Shown here in pieces: positions 55,254-64,000 of a DNA stretch of 64,000 bases (the first letter of the stretch is position 1; each line of letters opens with the position of its first letter). The translations under genes and the position numbers were made by a program. The notes under the pieces were generated by a model. It did no database searches. It saw only the letters and a list, made by a program, of their open reading frames with translations, and was not told the origin of the DNA. Source of the stretch: Aegilops tauschii subsp. strangulata (lineage: Eukaryota > Streptophyta > Magnoliopsida > Poales > Poaceae); contig NC_053037.3 of assembly GCF_002575655.3 (NCBI RefSeq), positions 47,713,242 to 47,777,241 of the forward strand, written 5' to 3'.

Positions 55254-56904
55254 TGAAAGTGCAACTAATCCCTGGGTGGTTTTGGTAATTCTTAACAACA
55301 TATAGCTCATTGAACTAATGCTCTTTCAAGATGATCATTTCAGAAAGTTCAATGATTGGCATGGCATGGACTAGAGATGTGGACCCCTCAAAATGCTAAG
55401 GACACATATTGGCAACAAGCTCAAGACTCTACATTTTCATTTTAGTGATCCAAGATCACATTGACTCCATAGTAAAGCCAATACTATTAAAAGGGGATAG
55501 GTGTTGCTTAATGGATTTCTTGCTCAAAATGCTTCATGATATGCTCCAAAACTCTCAGCCACTTTCTCATTTCCACATATGTCCTAAACCTAAAAGTCAA
55601 ACTCGGCCCCACCGATTTGATCTATCCGGCGCCACCGAGTTCATTTGTCATAGCCACTTCCAAAAAAAACCTAGTCACTTCGGTTTCACCGATAGGGATC
55701 TCGTTCTCACCAAGATGGGATTGCAAACTCCCTGTTTCCTTTTTGTAACGTTTCGGTCCCACCAAAATGAGCGAATCGGTCCCACCGAGTTTGCAATGCA
55801 AACTCCCTGTTTCCTTTTCATATCGTTTTGATCCCACCGAAATGAGCGAATCGGTCCCACCGAGTTTGCCTGACCAACTCTCTATGAGCCTATTACTGAA
55901 ATCGGTCCCACCGAGTTCATGTGATCGGTCTCACCGAGATTATGTTATGCCCTAACCCTAGCGCATCGGTCCCATCGAGTTGATCGTATCGGTCCCACCG
56001 AAAAGCCTAACATTCATATTTTGATCTGAATCGGTCTGACCGAGCTTGGGAAACTGTGTGTAATGGTTAGCTTTTTTGTGGAGGCTATATATACCCTCCA
56101 CCCATTCTTCATTCGTGGAGAAAGCTATCAGAACGTGCCTACACTTCCACCATTCATTTTCTGAGAAAGAACCACCTACTCATGTGTTGAGACCAAGATA
56201 TTCCATTCCAACCACAAGAACCTTGATCTCTAGCCTTCCCCAAGTTGCTTTCCACTCAAATCATCTGTCCACCATAGCCAAATCTGTGAGAGAGAGTTGA
56301 GTGTTGGGGAGAATATCATTTGAAGCACAAGAGCAAGGAGTTCATCATCAACACACCATCTATTACCTTTTGGAGAGTGGTGACTCCTAGATTGGTTAGG
56401 TGTCACTTGGGAGCCTCCGTCAAGATTGTGGAGTTGAACCAAGGAGTTTGTAAGGGCAAGGAGATCGCCTACTTCGTGAAGATCTACCCAAGTGACACAA
56501 GTCCTTCGTGGGTGATGGCCATGGTGCGATAGAAAAGGTTGCTTCTTCATGGACCCTTCGTGGGTGGAGCCCTCTGTGGACTCGCGCAACCATTACCCTT
56601 CGTGGGTTGAAGTCTCCATCAACGTGGATGTACGATAGCACCACCTATCGGAACCCCGCCAAAAATCTCCGTGTCAACATTGCGTTTGCTCCCTCCAAAC
56701 TCCTCCCATTTACTTTCTTGCAAGTTGCATGCTTTACTTTCCGCTGCTCATATACTCTTTGCATGATTGCTTGAATTGTATTGTGATTGCTTAACTTTTG
56801 CTAAGTTGCTAAAATCTGCCAAGAATTAAAATTGGGAAAATGCTAAGCTTTTATTTGGTCAAGTAGTCTAATCACCCCCCTATAGACATACTTTCGATCC
56901 TACA
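55254..56904 (+). repeat. Copia solo LTR (1651 bp) with perfect target duplication
   Basis: Begins TGAAAGTGCAACTAATCCC and ends CGATCCTACA. Both sides carry CCAGG (55249-55253 and 56905-56909). The start is the same as the 3' LTR of the copia element at 63261 (one difference in the first 30 bases). A TATATATA box lies at 56086-56093. There is no interior, so two LTRs have recombined to leave one. It interrupts the exonuclease-like gene. Confidence 0.88.
55590..56045. repeat. Array of TCGGT-N5-ACCGA motifs in the solo LTR
   Basis: About ten copies of ATCGGTCCCACCGAG or close variants, spaced 20-50 bp, some degenerate (TCGGTTTCACCGAT, TCGGTCTGACCGAG). Each is a short inverted repeat TCGGT...ACCGA around a 3-5 base centre. 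The array ends just before the TATA box at 56086, which would suit an upstream regulatory region. Confidence 0.75.
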
Positions 56905-57402
56905 CCAGGGAGTAGTGGTAGACGAGGACGTGGTGGCGCACGCACATCTGGGCAACAACGACCTTGGGACGAGACACGGCACAAGCGTGGGTGTGCTCGA
57001 GGTCGAGCCTGACCACCTTGTACTTCTCGTTGGCAAGCAACATCTCCATGATGCCGATGGAGTGCTCCACCCAGACCGGGTTGTTGGTGTGCACCACCGA
57101 GAGCTCCGTGAACCTTTGGTGGGTGTCCACCACGGCATGCATGGTGAACTGCTGCTCATCGTCGGCAGCCGCTCGGAGCGCCATTAGAGCCGCGCAGGAA
57201 ACTCTCTAAGAATTTTTCATGGTGGGTGTGCTTCTTGCAATGGTGGGGCGCGATCGAAAGGTTGAAGAGACACAAGGGTTAAATAGCCGCTGTAACAAAT
57301 GGGGGCCAGCCGGCCTGCAATCGTCACGTCTTGTCATGATGTTCATAGCGGAGGATTCCAGTGCATGCTTGACAACACCGCACCGTAGTGAGGGTTCCAG
57401 TG

Positions 57403-58962
57403 GATAAAGAAAAGCTTCAAAACAAGTCTAGTGGTGCTTACAAAGCCTCATGTGATGCTCTCACATCATCAAATGAGAAACAAGCCTTCAATGAAGAATG
57501 AATCTTAATGGTCAAGAACTTCAACAAATTCTACAAGAGTAGAAGCAAGGAAAGAAGTTCCAAGTCAAGGTCATACAATGACAAAAGATCTTCTAGTCGT
57601 GAGCGAAATTGCTACAATTGTGGAAGACCCAGACACTACTCCAATGAGTGTACAACTCCCTACAAAATAAGAGAAGACTCACCTAAAAGGAGAAGCAAAA
57701 GGGAAGAATCACCTCCAAGAGAGAGAAGGAGTATAGATTGTCACTATGAACGAAGAACCTCTCGAAGAAGCAAGGATTTGGAAAGGAAGGACAAGTCATC
57801 AAGGATCTACACAAAACAAAGACATCAAGATCATGTTGGTGAATGGGTATCCAGCTCCGACTCCGACCACCACTCCGAGAGAAGTTATCACTCCGACTCC
57901 GAATATACTCAAGATGAAGGTGTTGCTGGTCTAGTACTTGTGTCAACCAACTCCTATGACATAGTTGATTCACCAAATGATGGAATTGGAAGATGCTTCA
58001 TGGCTAAAGGCCCCAAGGTAACACACCCTGAGTATGTTGATGACAATAGTTATGAAGATGACTTGCTAGGTGATGACAATTTACATGTTGAAAACTCTAC
58101 TGATGATTACTATGATGAAAATGCTATTAATCATGCTATTCAAGATGAAACGAATGGCAATGATAAGAAGGAGATTGAGCGTCTAACTAAAGAACTAAAC
58201 ACTTTTAAGGTAGCTCATGAAACTACTTTAGAAGATCATCGAGAACTTTTAAAAACTCATGAGAAGGTACGCTTCGAGAAGCTCAATCTTGAGCAAGAAC
58301 ATGGTTTCTTAAAACCCATCAATGATGATCTTCGAAAGAAAAGTTCTTCTTACGTTGCCATGCGTTTACTCTTGTCTACTTACATGCCACAAGTAAAATA
58401 TAGCAACAAGGGCGAGAAAGATTCTTCTTCTAGTAGTAACAATAATCATGCTAAATCCAATATTGTAGCTTCTAGTAGTTCTCTTGATTCCACTAATGAT
58501 TCTCTTAGCCAAGTTACACTTGAGAAAGAAAATAGCTTATTGAAGGGAATTATAGAGAAAGGTGTTTACCGGAGCCTTGCCAGAAGTAAGCAATTTGAGG
58601 AAATTGTACGCAAGCAAGGAAGGCACCGGAAGGATCAAGGTGTTGGTCTTGAACGAAAGTTCAATGCCAATGGAGTTGAGTGGGAAGAAGATCAATACCC
58701 CAAGACGAAGTTTGTTCCTCAACAAGAGAAGTATGATCCTACTTCCTTCAAGGGGACACAAGCTCAAGGTGATCTCCAACCACAAGACCGCAAGCTAAAA
58801 GGCAAGGACAAGCTTCAATGGGAGAATGATGCATTTGAAGATGCTCCAAAGGCCTTGGTCAAGTGGGTTCCCAAGACTACATCAAGTTCTACTTCATCAA
58901 GTACATCTACAACCCCAAGGATTCCCATCAAGATGATGTGGATCCCGAAGAAGAAGAACTAG
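57403..58962 (+). CDS. gag: Copia gag protein, 5' truncated
   Basis: Open from the junction at 57403 with one TGA at 57499-57501; the longest part, 484 codons, starts MVKNFNKFYKSRSKERSSKS (57508). It has an Arg/Ser-rich stretch around the CCHC knuckle CYNCGRPRHYSNEC (residues 32-45), then a second Arg/Ser-rich region (RREDSPKRRSKREESPPRER), a Glu/Asp-rich region with EYVDDNSYEDDLLGDDNLHV, a predicted coiled coil (KEIERLTKELNTFKVAHETT), Ser/Asn-rich linker and a C-terminal APKALVKWVPKTTSSSTSSS, ending MWIPKKKN. In autonomous relatives protease and integrase follow; here the frame stops at 58960. The capsid part is missing with the 5' end. Confidence 0.8.
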
Positions 58963-59769
58963 AGAGTTCTTGAGGGTGACTCCGCCAACATTCTTCACTC
59001 AAATTCCTTTTGGGAAGGACAAGTGCAAACAACTTCCATATCTTGCACTAGTCCAAGGAGTCACAAACCCTCTTGTTTGTAAGACAAGGGACAAGATAAT
59101 CTAATGCTTTCATGGACATTATCATGTGTGTGCTTCACTCTATGTCTATGGATATCCTTATTTGTTCCTTCTGGGACTAACCCATGTAGGTATTGAAAGT
59201 GCAACTCACTCCAATGGATTGCTCCAAATGATCTACATCAACATTGAGCATCCACATCTTCAACATCTACATGAAGTCATCATCGACAAAACCCAAGGTT
59301 AGTTCATCCCACTTAGGGGGGATATCACATCTAGGGGGAGCTTTACTCTAAGAATTGAGCTAAAGCAACTCTAGTGGTGTGAACACAACAATGCTTTATG
59401 TAAAAGTCGTAACCCCACTTGTGCTTAAACGATGAGTATGACCTATGATCAAATGTTCTCATTTGACTCCTAAGTCAATATACTCATATATAGATGACCT
59501 TGTCATCGCGAATTGCTTGATAGATGCTAGTGTGATTGTGCATGCTTTGCCACATGTTTCATTTGCCATTTTATTATGTGAGCATGTTGATTGCATACTT
59601 TTCTCATTCGAGGATATCCATTTGTTGCTTTGAATGTTTGGCTTTTCTTCTATTGCCAAATGGATGCACAAGAATGCCTAATAACTTCCTCTAGCTATCT
59701 ATGCTTTTCTCATCTCAAACTCTATTCATGCCACATCACAAAGTTTGAACAAGTCGAAATCGAAGCCTC

Positions 59770-60580
59770 TGGGTGAGGAGCACTCGGAATAACCGATTCC
59801 TCATAGACTTAAACTTCCAAAAACTCTCTGTGCATCTCGGTCTGACCGATTCATCCTTTTCGGTCATACCGAGTTCACTAAGTTGATCTAGTTTTCAATC
59901 TCGGTGCAACCGATTAGAACTTTTCGGTCACACCGAGTTGCAATAACCGCTTGCGATTCTGCACCTCGGTGCCACCGAGTTGTTCCACTCGGTCACACCG
60001 ATAGTGTCAGGATATATATAACGACTGATCAAATTTTGGAAATTTCTCCAAAACCTCTTCACCCGCGCGTTTCCTGCTCTGTTGTCTCGGGTCTCCAGAT
60101 CGTCCTCTCATTGCCAGCGACCTCCCACCGCTGGTCTCTGCCGCCATCAATGGAAACCTTCACCTCCGTTGCCGCCGTAGCGAGCTCATCGCCAAGTTAG
60201 GGTATGAGTTCGACACTTTGTTCAATCTTTTACCTCTGATTCTTAGCACAAAGACAATGCCATGTTTCTTTCCAAGTATGGGATCAATCTATCCACAGAA
60301 AACATCCTTTAGATTAGTTTTGATTCAAAAATTTAGGGTTAGGTTTCCGCCTGACTCATCTCGGACTGACCAAATTGTAGAAATCGGTTTCACCGATTTG
60401 GCTTAGGCCATTGCACTTGTGATTTTTGGTCTGACTGAAAATTGCAAATTCATGTGACCGAGTTCAAGACTTTGTGAAACCCTAGCAAACTTGGATTCAC
60501 CGAACTATGTCTCGGTCTGACCAATGCCACTAGTTTAGACTCCAAAGTTGCTTCGGTGTCACTAAGTTTTACAAATCGGT
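59770..60580. repeat. Second array of TCGGT...ACCGA motifs
   Basis: About a dozen copies, e.g. CTCGGTCTGACCGATTC, TTCGGTCATACCGAGTTC, CTCGGTGCCACCGAGTTG, ATCGGTTTCACCGATTTGG. The densest part lies just before the TATA box at 60013, the same layout as in the LTR (array then TATA). Confidence 0.75.
60013..60021 (+). promoter_or_regulatory. TATA box of the internal copia gene
   Basis: GTCAGGATATATATAACGAC, preceded by the motif array and followed about 40 bp later by a CT-rich leader. This suggests the second ORF has its own promoter inside the retrotransposon. Confidence 0.5.
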
Positions 60581-60732
60581 AGCTCTGAAATGCTTCCTGT
60601 GGAAAACTAAAACTAAGTTTTTGACTCATTTGTTTTGCAAAAACTCTGCACTTTGTGATGCTGATGCACTCTATCTCATCTACAACTAGTGACAAGGTCA
60701 GCTCTTAGGTTGCAGTGTCGTCAGAGGAGTAG

Positions 60733-62750
60733 ATGGACCTGAGTGAGGGCACTAGTCCCTCTGGCAGCTTTGATGACAGTAGCAGGAGCACTCCAAGCAA
60801 CCTGCCTAAGGCAACAACTAGGCAGGGAAAGAAGAAAACTTCAGAGTCAGAGGATGAAGATTTTGAAGTTGAGGAAGTGACTTCAAAGAACAAGGTGCTT
60901 AAGAAAGAGTATGCTGCTGCTACTACTACCAAACCAGGTCAGCACAAGAAGGCACCTGCCAGGAGAGTGCCAATGTCAAAGGCCAGGGCATCATCCTAAG
61001 AGACAATGGAATTCACTCTTGAGCCTAGAGAAGATGGAGATGGAAAGAAGAGAAAAGAAAGGGTCAGGAAACCAGTTGCAAGAGTTCTTGGAAATCCTTC
61101 AATGAGGAGAGATTCTGCATGAGAAGAGGAAGAAGAGGAGGCTGCACCTCCTCCCAAGTCTCAAAAGCTGATGGGGGATGCCATCAAGTCTGGGGCTGCA
61201 CGTTCAAAGCCCAAGACTGCCCCCAAAGCTCCAGCTCAGGCCTCAAAGACTGCACCCAAGAGAAGCACCAGGAACATTCCTGCTGCAGAGAAGACAAGGC
61301 CCCAGTGCCTGAGGTTGAAGAATAAGATGATGAAGCCCAAGTGCTCAAAAAACTCAAGCGAAAGATACCAGACCATGATGACAATCATCCAGTGGCAGAA
61401 AACATGAAAGAGAGATAGGATGCAGGTCTGAGACTGTGGAGACAAGCAGATCCATATGCTGTGAGGAGAAGAACTGATGTGGACTACAGGTTTCACACCA
61501 AAGAACAACAATATTGCTATGAGACAGTGTTGCTTGACAAGAAGCCCATAGTGTGTGATATGAAGTGGGTTGATTGGAAATATATTGATGCTAATGAAGA
61601 TCACTTTCGAGGAGTGCGTGAAAGCGTAAAGCTCAATGGAGTGACAAGTTTGTGGGTCAGAAGTTGACCAAGTGGAATGATGAGCTCATTACGTAATGTT
61701 ACTCAACAACTCATTTCTATCCTGATGGGAAGATAGTCTGGATGTCTGAAGGTACAAGGTACCAATCTTCTGTTGATGAGTGGGCCAAGCTCATAAATGC
61801 ACCCAAAGAAGCTGAGAAAGACATTGATGTCTATGTTGAGAATAAGAAGGATCACAACTCCATGGCCAACATGTACAAAGGAGATACCTGACAAAGCCTT
61901 GGAGACACACAAGCTAGGATCAGTCTACTACTTGATGCCTGGATTGGCCACAATGAACACCATTTTGAGGCACACCTTGTTGCCCAAATCAGGGGATCAC
62001 AGGATCATCAGAGTTCATTCCATCAATTAGCTTCAGCTCTTTGATTTGCCCCTGAAATTCAAGGTCATGAGTTTGATTGTTGAGACCATCAAGATAACAG
62101 CTACTGACCAGAAGAAGTCATGTGGGTATGCTCCACACATACATATGTTGATGAACTCCAAGATGCCCAAAGGATTCTATTTGTTGGACAAAGAGCATCT
62201 TCCGTTGAGGCCTGATTTTGAGGACAACACTGTTGTCATGAATGCTGAAGATCCCACATCTATGGAAGCTCAAGAGAAGAGGCAGAAGGCAAAAGCTGAG
62301 AAGGCAGCAAAGATGCCAAGTGCTGAAGAAGCTTCACAAGTGTTCCTCAAGTCAAAGCAAGACCAACTTGGATATCTTATTCAAGCTACCTTGAGGATTG
62401 AGAAGGGTTTGGGCACCCTGACTCAGTACCAACAGAGCTTGGAGAGGATCATTGAAACAAAATTCTATGATCTTGACTTGAAGGTGACAGAGACACAAAT
62501 AGCAGTTGAGCAGCTCCAGGAAGAAGCAGAAGAGAGGAAGGGGCAAGCAACTACAGAAGTGTTTCAGAGAGTGCCTAGGGCACAGAGATCTGCAGCAGTG
62601 CTAGAGCCAGACACTAGACCTACAACATCAGCACCTGCAGCCACAGCTCCAGTTTCCCCTCTAGTGGCAACTCCACCAGCTCCATCAACTTCAACAGATG
62701 CTTTCATCCTTGGAGTCCTCTCTACACCACCTCCTGAAGATCAATCCTAG
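60733..62750 (+). pseudogene. Second copia ORF, unknown function, broken
   Basis: Starts MDLSEGTSPSGSFDDSSRST and is Lys/Ala/Pro-rich at first (KKTSESEDEDFEVEEVTSKN, KSGAARSKPKTAPKAPAQAS), with stops at 60997-60999, near 61120 and near 61320. A conserved globular part follows: DADYRFHTKEQQ-like VDYRFHTKEQQYCYETVLLD, KKPIVCDMKWVDWKYIDANE, a shift near 61650, MSEGTRYQSSVDEWAKLINA, more shifts, THKLGSVYYLMPGLATMNTI and KFKVMSLIVETIKITATDQK. The last 234 codons (62046-62750) are open, with HLPLRPDFEDNTVVMNAEDP, coiled coil LTQYQQSLERIIETKFYDLD and a Pro/Thr/Ser tail. It occupies the place of the extra ORF in SIRE-type copia elements. Function unknown. Confidence 0.6.
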
Positions 62751-63260
62751 AGAGCCGCATAGGCCTATGCATTTTCAAGCTTTTTGGTAACTTGTTGCCA
62801 AAGGGGGAGAAAATGTATAGATCATAGGCTTCGAGGGAGAGAGAGCTTTGCTTCTATTTGCTACTTATTTGCTTGCTTGCTTGGTTGATACTTTATGTTT
62901 ATGTGTGTGAGATACTTTGTATGGTCATGTGTTTGATCATATCATGCTTAATGCTTGTGCTTGGATGATGATTTTCTCTATGTTTTATGCATGATCATTC
63001 TCTTTGCCTTGGTGATGAGTGCTTGTTCCTATTTATATCATTTTGGGCGCTCCACCAAGATGTATGTGACATGGAAGAGTAACCCATGATCCTCATTGGT
63101 TGTGCATTTGCATTCAAAAGCAAATCTCAAGTAATGCACAAATTTAGGGGGAGCTCTTGCTTATCACATACTTCTCAAAGCGACGATGTTTTTCATTCTT
63201 ATTATCATTTGTCGAAGCTTTGATCTATATGTTGTCATCAATTACCAAAAATGGGGAGAT
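62751..63260 (+). other. Copia 3' untranslated region and polypurine tract
   Basis: No coding. Contains two purine-rich runs, CAAAGGGGGAGAAAA near 62798 and TTTAGGGGGAGCTC near 63143, and the final AAAAATGGGGAGAT directly before the LTR (63247-63260), which is the likely plus-strand primer. Confidence 0.65.
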
Positions 63261-63313
63261 TGAAAGTGCAAGTAATCCCTGGGTGGTTTTGGTAATTCTT
63301 AACAACATATAGC
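63261..63313 (+). repeat. Start of copia 3' LTR, cut by another LTR
   Basis: TGAAAGTGCAAGTAATCCCTGG... through AACAACATATAGC, the same as the first 50 bases of the solo LTR at 55254. At 63314 the sequence changes to a different LTR. Confidence 0.85.
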
Positions 63314-63689
63314 TGATAACCCACAAGTATAGGGGATCGCAACACTTTTCGAGGGTAGAGTATTCATCCCAAATTTATTGATTCGACACAAGGGGTGCCA
63401 AAGAATATTCTCAAGTATTAGCAGCTGAGTTGTCAATTCAACCACACCTGAAAGACTTAATATCTGCAGCAAACTATTTAGTAGCAAAGTAGTATAGAAG
63501 TAACAGTAACGGTGGGAAAAGTAACAGTAATGGTGGGAAAAGTAACAGTAGCAGTTTTGTAGTAATCGTAATAGTGGCAACGGAGAAGTAACTAAGAAAA
63601 GATCAATATGTGAAAAGTTTGTAGGCAATGGATCAGTGATGGATAATTATGTTGGATGCGATTCCTCATGCAACAGTTATAACCTAGGG
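63314..63689 (-). repeat. Gypsy-type LTR fragment (TGATAACCCACAAG family)
   Basis: Begins TGATAACCCACAAGTATAGG, a terminus I recognise from common wheat gypsy elements, inserted in the copia LTR. Contains three copies of AGTAACAGTAACGGTGGGAA-like repeats (63500-63550). It is interrupted at 63690. The strand is uncertain. Confidence 0.6.
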
Positions 63690-64000
63690 TGTCGGGTGGT
63701 AGGTGCGACATATGCCAACGGGTGGCTTATCATTGTGGGAGCCAGTAAAACATCGCCGGTGCCTGGAAACGGGATGAGGCGAAGACATGCACGCCGGCGA
63801 ATCTTACCCAGGTTCGGGGCTCTCCGTGGAGATAACACCCCTAGTCCTGCTCTGCGGGGTCTCCGCATGATCACTAGATCAAGACAAGTGGCTACAAGTG
63901 CTCCTTGAGCTGTCGGGTCAGAGGGAGAAGAAGGGCAAGGCTAGCTCTCCTTTTCTCTCTATGTGGTGTGTGTAATTCTCTGAGACCAACCCTTTGCATG
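63690..64000 (-). repeat. LTR fragment running off the right edge
   Basis: Begins TGTCGGGTGGTAGGTGCGAC. Contains CCCAGGTTCGGGGC and CACCCCTAGTCCTGC about 120 bp in, the same pair of motifs found in the LTRs at 4964 and 7680, which suggests minus orientation. It is the youngest insertion visible at this end. Confidence 0.65.

Larger units (their letters stand above)
54809..57184 (-). pseudogene. DEDD-type 3'-5' exonuclease-like gene, split by a solo LTR
   Basis: Start MALRAAADDEQQFTMHAVVD (57184). The first piece holds the Exo I-like DxE in VVRLDLEHTHACAV and ends at VYHYSLV (56905). After the solo LTR the second piece (from 55253) reads ATRPCDRFARFVNSPHYIFG, MVDTTNNVKVLKNLGIACQN, QGQYKIWGSKKHEKD, two stops (PYY-stop, HSA-stop), then VVYAAKEAYTCYDMYRQIVD and a basic end at TAG 54809. 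Removing the LTR and one target copy joins the two pieces in frame. In RNase D/WRN-type exonucleases Exo II has an Asp before a Val-x-x-Leu; here it reads N (TTNNVKVL). Exo III (Y-A-A-x-D) reads YAAKE, Glu for Asp. So even without the insertion the enzyme would probably be inactive. An upstream minus-strand TATTTAA (57275-57285) may be its TATA box. Confidence 0.6.
54062..57402 (-). mobile_element. CACTA-3: short CACTA with exonuclease-like cargo
   Basis: The left end CACTACTGCAGGATGCTGC and the following 60 bp are nearly identical to the left end of CACTA-2. The right end is less certain: GCACCGTAGTG ends at 57390 and TTCCAGTG at 57402; I prefer 57402 because copia gag resumes at 57403. Flanking triplets AAT (left) and GAT or AGG (right) do not match. 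The cargo gene is on the minus strand. A copia solo LTR (55254-56904) lies inside. Without it the element is about 1.7 kb. Confidence 0.6.
58963..60732 (+). other. Spacer with second promoter, leader and intron-like sequence
   Basis: No pol sequence. 58963-59760 is non-coding with short purine runs (TTAGGGGGGATATCAC, TAGGGGGAGC near 59310-59340). 59770-60000 holds TCGGT/ACCGA motifs up to a TATATATAA box at 60013, then a leader (TCTTCACCCGCGCG) and a short ATG frame METFTSVAAVASSSPS (60150-60199) ending with AAGTTAGGGT. The rest to 60732 is AT-rich with more inverted motifs and looks like an intron before ATGGACCTGAGTGAGG. Confidence 0.5.
57403..63313 (+). mobile_element. Non-autonomous Ty1/copia element, 5' part missing
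   Basis: Begins inside gag (DKEKLQNKSSGAYKASCDAL) right after CACTA-3. Contains gag (to 58962), a spacer, a second gene (60733-62750) and a 3' untranslated part ending in the polypurine tract AAAAATGGGGAGAT before the LTR at 63261. No protease, integrase, RT or RNase H. Gag and the second ORF resemble those of large SIRE-type copia families of wheat, from memory. Its LTR belongs to the same family as the solo LTR at 55254. Confidence 0.75.

Noticed and set aside
54824..55288. 154-codon plus-strand frame beginning MMLAIALLLAGSLAV, looking like a signal peptide
   Set aside because: It is antisense to the exonuclease-like pseudogene and crosses the solo LTR boundary.
55409..55831. 140-codon plus-strand frame in the solo LTR
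   Set aside because: Produced by the repeated TCGGT/ACCGA motif; it is LTR sequence with no family similarity.
57381..57390. CACCGTAGTG as certain right terminus of CACTA-3
   Set aside because: It ends in TAGTG, but the following AGG does not match the left flank AAT, and copia sequence only resumes at 57403, so CCAGTG at 57402 is at least as likely.
1..64000. Ordinary single-copy host gene
   Set aside because: Every coding region I can recognise belongs to, or lies within the boundaries of, a transposable element; the B3-like and exonuclease-like genes sit between CACTA ends.

Overview
The window looks like intergenic DNA from a large-genome grass of the wheat/barley tribe (Triticeae). I found no ordinary host gene, rRNA, tRNA or CRISPR array. 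Almost every base belongs to a transposable element, and the LTR termini, coding modules and CACTA subterminal repeats are of kinds I recognise from wheat-type genomes. The family and tribe assignments rest on my recognition of these sequences, not on a search.

Layout, left to right. 1-5426: a minus-strand, apparently non-autonomous Ty3/gypsy element (gag and protease only, plus a plus-strand accessory ORF), inserted into 5427-8759, a remnant of another minus-strand gypsy element with a broken coiled-coil accessory ORF and one LTR. 8760-9483: the 3' end of a CACTA transposon. 9484-10007: a gypsy internal fragment. 10008-11870: a dead PIF/Harbinger transposon. 11931-33061: CACTA-1, carrying a broken ORF1, a Ulp1-like protease exon without its catalytic cysteine, and a degenerate viroplasmin/RNase H1 N-terminal-like segment. 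CACTA-1 contains a Mutator-like foldback element (12211-13090) and a nearly complete 14.1-kb gypsy retrotransposon (15267-29391, minus strand, Tekay/Del-like, chromodomain, 4.2-kb LTRs).

33062-36590: the 3' LTR and part of the interior of another minus-strand gypsy element, with a 199-bp Tourist-like MITE. 36591-53995: a plus-strand gypsy element with a 3.7-kb 5' LTR, an initiator-Met-type primer binding site, an intact 266-codon ORF of unknown function, and broken gag and pol. Its LTR is split by CACTA-2 (38484-48070, 3-bp target duplication CCT), which carries a coiled-coil pseudogene, several tandem arrays and a multi-exon B3-like gene. 54062 to about 57402: CACTA-3, with the same left terminus as CACTA-2 but carrying an exonuclease-like pseudogene, itself split by a copia solo LTR (55254-56904, perfect 5-bp duplication). 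57403-63313: a copia element lacking pol, with gag and a second gene that seems to have its own TATA box and intron. Its 3' LTR is cut by a gypsy LTR (63314), itself cut by a third LTR (63690 to the window end).

How the parts relate: there is no cooperative pathway here. The biology lies in the order of nested insertions and in the cargo. The most notable points are a CACTA family (shared terminus CACTACTGCAGGATGCTGC) carrying different host-like genes in different copies, the open 266-codon ORF between primer site and gag, a Ulp1-like domain without cysteine, a TATA-box deletion in the 5' LTR of the otherwise best-preserved retrotransposon, and dense TCGGT...ACCGA motif arrays in the copia element.
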